From NCBI RefSeq assembly GCF_036250735.1, contig NZ_CP109430.1:9486001-9550000 (forward strand): a stretch of 64,000 nucleotides of DNA, read 5' to 3'. This document shows positions 61,965 to 64,000 of this stretch, piece after piece (the first letter of the stretch is position 1; each line of letters opens with the position of its first letter). The notes below the pieces were generated by a model, which saw only the letters and a program-made list of their open reading frames with translations, ran no database searches and was not told where the DNA came from. Both the position numbers and the translations under genes were made by a program. Source of the DNA: Streptosporangium sp. NBC_01495 (GTDB lineage: Bacteria > Actinomycetota > Actinomycetes > Streptosporangiales > Streptosporangiaceae).

Positions 61965-62546
61965 GTGATCGACACGACGGACGACAGCGGCGGGAGAACC
62001 GTGAGGAGATACATCCTCACGGGCACCCCCGGTGCCGGGAAGACGTCGATTCTCCGGGTTCTGGAAGCCCAGGGGTATGGCGTCGTCGAGGAAGCGGCGA
62101 CCACGGTGATCGCGCTGGAGCAGGCGCGGGGAGAGGCCGAGCCGTGGGCGCGGCCGTCCTTCGTCGACGACATCGTCGCCCTGCAGCGACAGCGGCAAAC
62201 GCGGACATCCGCCGCCGCGAACATCCAGGTCTACGACCGCTCGCCGATCTGCACCCATGCGCTCAGCACCTATCTGGAACACCCGATCTCCGCGGCACTG
62301 GCCGCCGAGATCGACCGGATCACGCACGAGCGGATTTACGAGCGCCAGGTGTTCTTCGTTCGCAACCTCGGGTTCTGCGAGCCCACCGCCGCCCGGCGAA
62401 TCAGCTTCGAGGACTCGCTGGAGTTCGAGCGCGTGCACGAGGAGAGCTATCGCGCGTTCGGCTACGAGCTCGTCGACATCCCGGCCGGGAGGCTGACCGA
62501 TCGGGTGGCCGCGATCAGGAACTCGATCTCACGACTCACCTCATGA
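61965..62546 (+). CDS. AAA_28-type P-loop ATPase
   Basis: 193 residues from GTG 61965 (AAGGAGAG upstream). Walker A GTPGAGKT (20-27), then VVEEAATTVIALEQARGE, VYDRSPICTHALSTYL (putative Walker B/Asp) and FFVRNLGFCEPTAARRISFE, as in AAA_28 (NadR/Ttd14-like NTPases). It could be a small-molecule kinase or nucleotide-binding regulator. Third gene of the GntR-PP2C-AAA operon. Confidence 0.88.
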   Translation: MIDTTDDSGGRTVRRYILTGTPGAGKTSILRVLEAQGYGVVEEAATTVIALEQARGEAEPWARPSFVDDIVALQRQRQTRTSAAANIQVYDRSPICTHALSTYLEHPISAALAAEIDRITHERIYERQVFFVRNLGFCEPTAARRISFEDSLEFERVHEESYRAFGYELVDIPAGRLTDRVAAIRNSISRLTS

Positions 62547-62831
62547 GACCAGCTTGCGCGGGAGCGGCGCATCGTCCTCCCCTTGGAGGTGCCAACGCGA
62601 TGAGCTGAGGTGGTGGCGGCAGGTCAGGGCTGTCGAGCGTGAAGAAGGCGCCGTGGGTGTCGGCGTGCTGGTGGCGGCCTCCCTCCCGGTGCGGCGGTAG
62701 TGCTGGCCGTACCCCACGCAGACCGGTGTGCGGCACCTCACACAGGCCGGTGGGCGGGATCGATCATGACCTGCTCGCACCGACATGCTTACTGGCACCG
62801 CACCAAAGGCCATTAAGCAGGGAGCCCCCCG
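62547..62831. other. 285-bp region, no gene recognised
   Basis: Contains a GGACGATG-rich start, direct ACCGGTG/GCCGGTG repeats near 62735-62760, and AAAGGCCATTAAGCAGGG before the next gene. No RNA gene or credible ORF seen. Confidence 0.35.
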
Positions 62832-64000
62832 ATGCCCCACTCCACCGTCGCCTCCCCGTCGACCAGGTCCGCGTCCGCCGGGCGCCGTGGCCTGCTGGCC
62901 CTGGCCACCGCGGCCGCCGTCGCGCTGGGTACCCTCGGCCTGGCCACCGCTCCGGCCACCGCCGACGCCGCCCCGCGGACCGGTCCCGCCGACCACGTGC
63001 AGACGAGCCTGAACGACCTGGTCCGCGACGGCGGCTTCCCCGCCGCCCTGGCGGCGGTGCGGGGCCGTGACGGGCGTACCCGCGACTACACCGCCGGTGT
63101 GGCGGACCTGAAGACGAGGGCGAAGGTCCCGGTCAACGGACGGGTCCGCATCGGCAGCAACACCAAGACGTTCGTCGCCGTGGTCGTGCTGCAGCTGGCC
63201 GGGGAAGGCAAACTCGATCTGGACGCGCCGGTGGAGGAGTATCTTCCCGGCCTGGTCCACGGCAACGGCAACGACGGCCGGAACATCACGGTCCGCCGGC
63301 TGCTGCAGCACACCTCCGGCCTGCCGGACTACGCCAGGGACCTGCCGCCCTTCTCCGAGTTCCAGCACCGCTACTTCGAGCCTCGCGAACTGCTCGACAG
63401 GGGGCTCGCGCAAAAGCCGGTGGCGGCTCCGGGCGAGGGGTGGAGCTACAGCAACACCGGCTATGTCGTGCTCGGCCTGCTCGTGCAGAAGGTCACCGGC
63501 CGCCCGATCGGCGAGGAGGTCACCGGCCGGATCATCAAGCCGCTCGGGCTGCGTGACACCTACTGGCCGGGCGTCGGCGAGCAGGAGATCCGCGGCGCCC
63601 ACCCCCACGGCTACGCGCCCACGGGACCCGCGTCCATGGTGGACGTCACGCGGATGGACCCGTCCATGGCGTGGGCGGCCGGGCAGCTCATCGCCACCCC
63701 GCGTGACGTCAACAGCTTCCTCGTCGCGCTGCTGGGCGGCAAACTGCTCAAGCCGGCGCAGCTGGAGGAGATGAGGCGCACCGTCGAGATGCCCGCGCCT
63801 CCGGCCGGTTGGGGCTACGGGCTCGGCCTGATGAGGATCAGGCTGAGCTGCGGCGGCTACGCGTGGGGCCACGGCGGCGACGTCCCGGGATACGAGACCC
63901 GCAACGGCGTCACCGAGGACGGCCGCTCGGCCATGGTCGCGGTGACCGCGCTGCCCGGCACGCCGGCCGCCGGCCAGCAGGTCAACGCCGCTCTCGACAC
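62832..64000 (+). CDS. Secreted serine beta-lactamase-family / D,D-peptidase-like hydrolase (cut by right edge)
   Basis: 390 residues visible. A Sec signal peptide (RRGLLALATAAAVALGTLGL, cleavage near ATADA) is followed by a class C/DD-peptidase fold. Nucleophile Ser109 sits in IGSNTK (SxxK), the second motif is YSN in WSYSNTGY, and HGG is in AWGHGGDVPGYE. Such proteins include D-alanyl-D-alanine carboxypeptidases, esterases and beta-lactamases; activity here cannot be assigned. ATG 62832 after AAGCAGGGAG. The C-terminus is missing. Confidence 0.9.
   Translation, partial: MPHSTVASPSTRSASAGRRGLLALATAAAVALGTLGLATAPATADAAPRTGPADHVQTSLNDLVRDGGFPAALAAVRGRDGRTRDYTAGVADLKTRAKVPVNGRVRIGSNTKTFVAVVVLQLAGEGKLDLDAPVEEYLPGLVHGNGNDGRNITVRRLLQHTSGLPDYARDLPPFSEFQHRYFEPRELLDRGLAQKPVAAPGEGWSYSNTGYVVLGLLVQKVTGRPIGEEVTGRIIKPLGLRDTYWPGVGEQEIRGAHPHGYAPTGPASMVDVTRMDPSMAWAAGQLIATPRDVNSFLVALLGGKLLKPAQLEEMRRTVEMPAPPAGWGYGLGLMRIRLSCGGYAWGHGGDVPGYETRNGVTEDGRSAMVAVTALPGTPAAGQQVNAALD

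Noticed and set aside
61194-62546. Phage-defence system (PP2C plus AAA ATPase)
   Set aside because: No nuclease or known defence partner beside it, and the regulator is an ordinary GntR; kept only as a signalling operon.

Overview
The window is high-GC actinomycete chromosome. The codon bias, many GTG starts, frequent leaderless starts and secreted or membrane proteins with long Ala/Pro/Thr linkers point to a filamentous actinobacterium. The gene set and order (fbaA, DUF3151, purA, GDPD, corA, purD) suggest the Streptosporangiales; that placement is inference from protein resemblance, not a search. It reads as ordinary core chromosome with a few accessory patches. I see no rRNA, tRNA, CRISPR array, prophage or large biosynthetic cluster.

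Layout. 0-0.6 kb: N-terminal part of a TnpB running off the left edge, next to an antitoxin remnant. 0.6-15.6 kb: aspartate aminotransferase, DUF4429/SHOCT protein, secreted HNH nuclease, KdpDE two-component system without kdpFABC beside it, CorA, a small membrane protein with a hairpin over its start, BenE transporter divergent from an XRE-cupin regulator, MFS transporter, metallo-beta-lactamase-fold enzyme, a short Rho with tiny upstream ORFs, and an RlmA-type rRNA methyltransferase. 15.7-25.7 kb: S9 peptidase, SpoIIE/RsbU phosphatase divergent from a soluble poly-HAMP hybrid histidine kinase and its response regulator, and a NYN-domain protein. 26-29 kb: a 911-residue fusion of an ECF-like sigma factor, zinc-finger anti-sigma region, one membrane helix and an adhesin-like exterior. 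29-40.3 kb: housekeeping block (pyrE, fbaA, DUF3151, purA, GDPD, corA, purD, murA). 40.5-46 kb: HTH regulator, EamA transporter, HisC-type aminotransferase, Uma2, NrtR-type Nudix regulator. 46-56 kb: surface-glycan locus (DUF4434 protein, GT4, UDP-ManNAc dehydrogenase, proline-rich GT4, WecB epimerase, CgeB/GT2 fusion), consistent with making and polymerising UDP-ManNAcA. 56-62.5 kb: repeat-rich noncoding DNA, DUF4132 protein, a small ORF coupled to a frameshifted anti-sigma-type ATPase, and a GntR-PP2C-AAA operon. 62.8-64 kb: a secreted serine beta-lactamase-family protein cut by the right edge.

A theme runs through the window: short tandem repeats (14-56 bp units) at gene 3' ends, especially between convergent genes, where the unit often contains the stop-codon region of a neighbouring gene. 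Similar expansion is seen inside coding linkers (sigma fusion, glycosyltransferase N-terminus, XRE N-terminus, HAMP array) and as an 8-bp duplication that breaks the ATPase gene. A second theme is leaderless starts: about ten genes have a TANNNT-like -10 box only 6-8 nt before an ATG or GTG.
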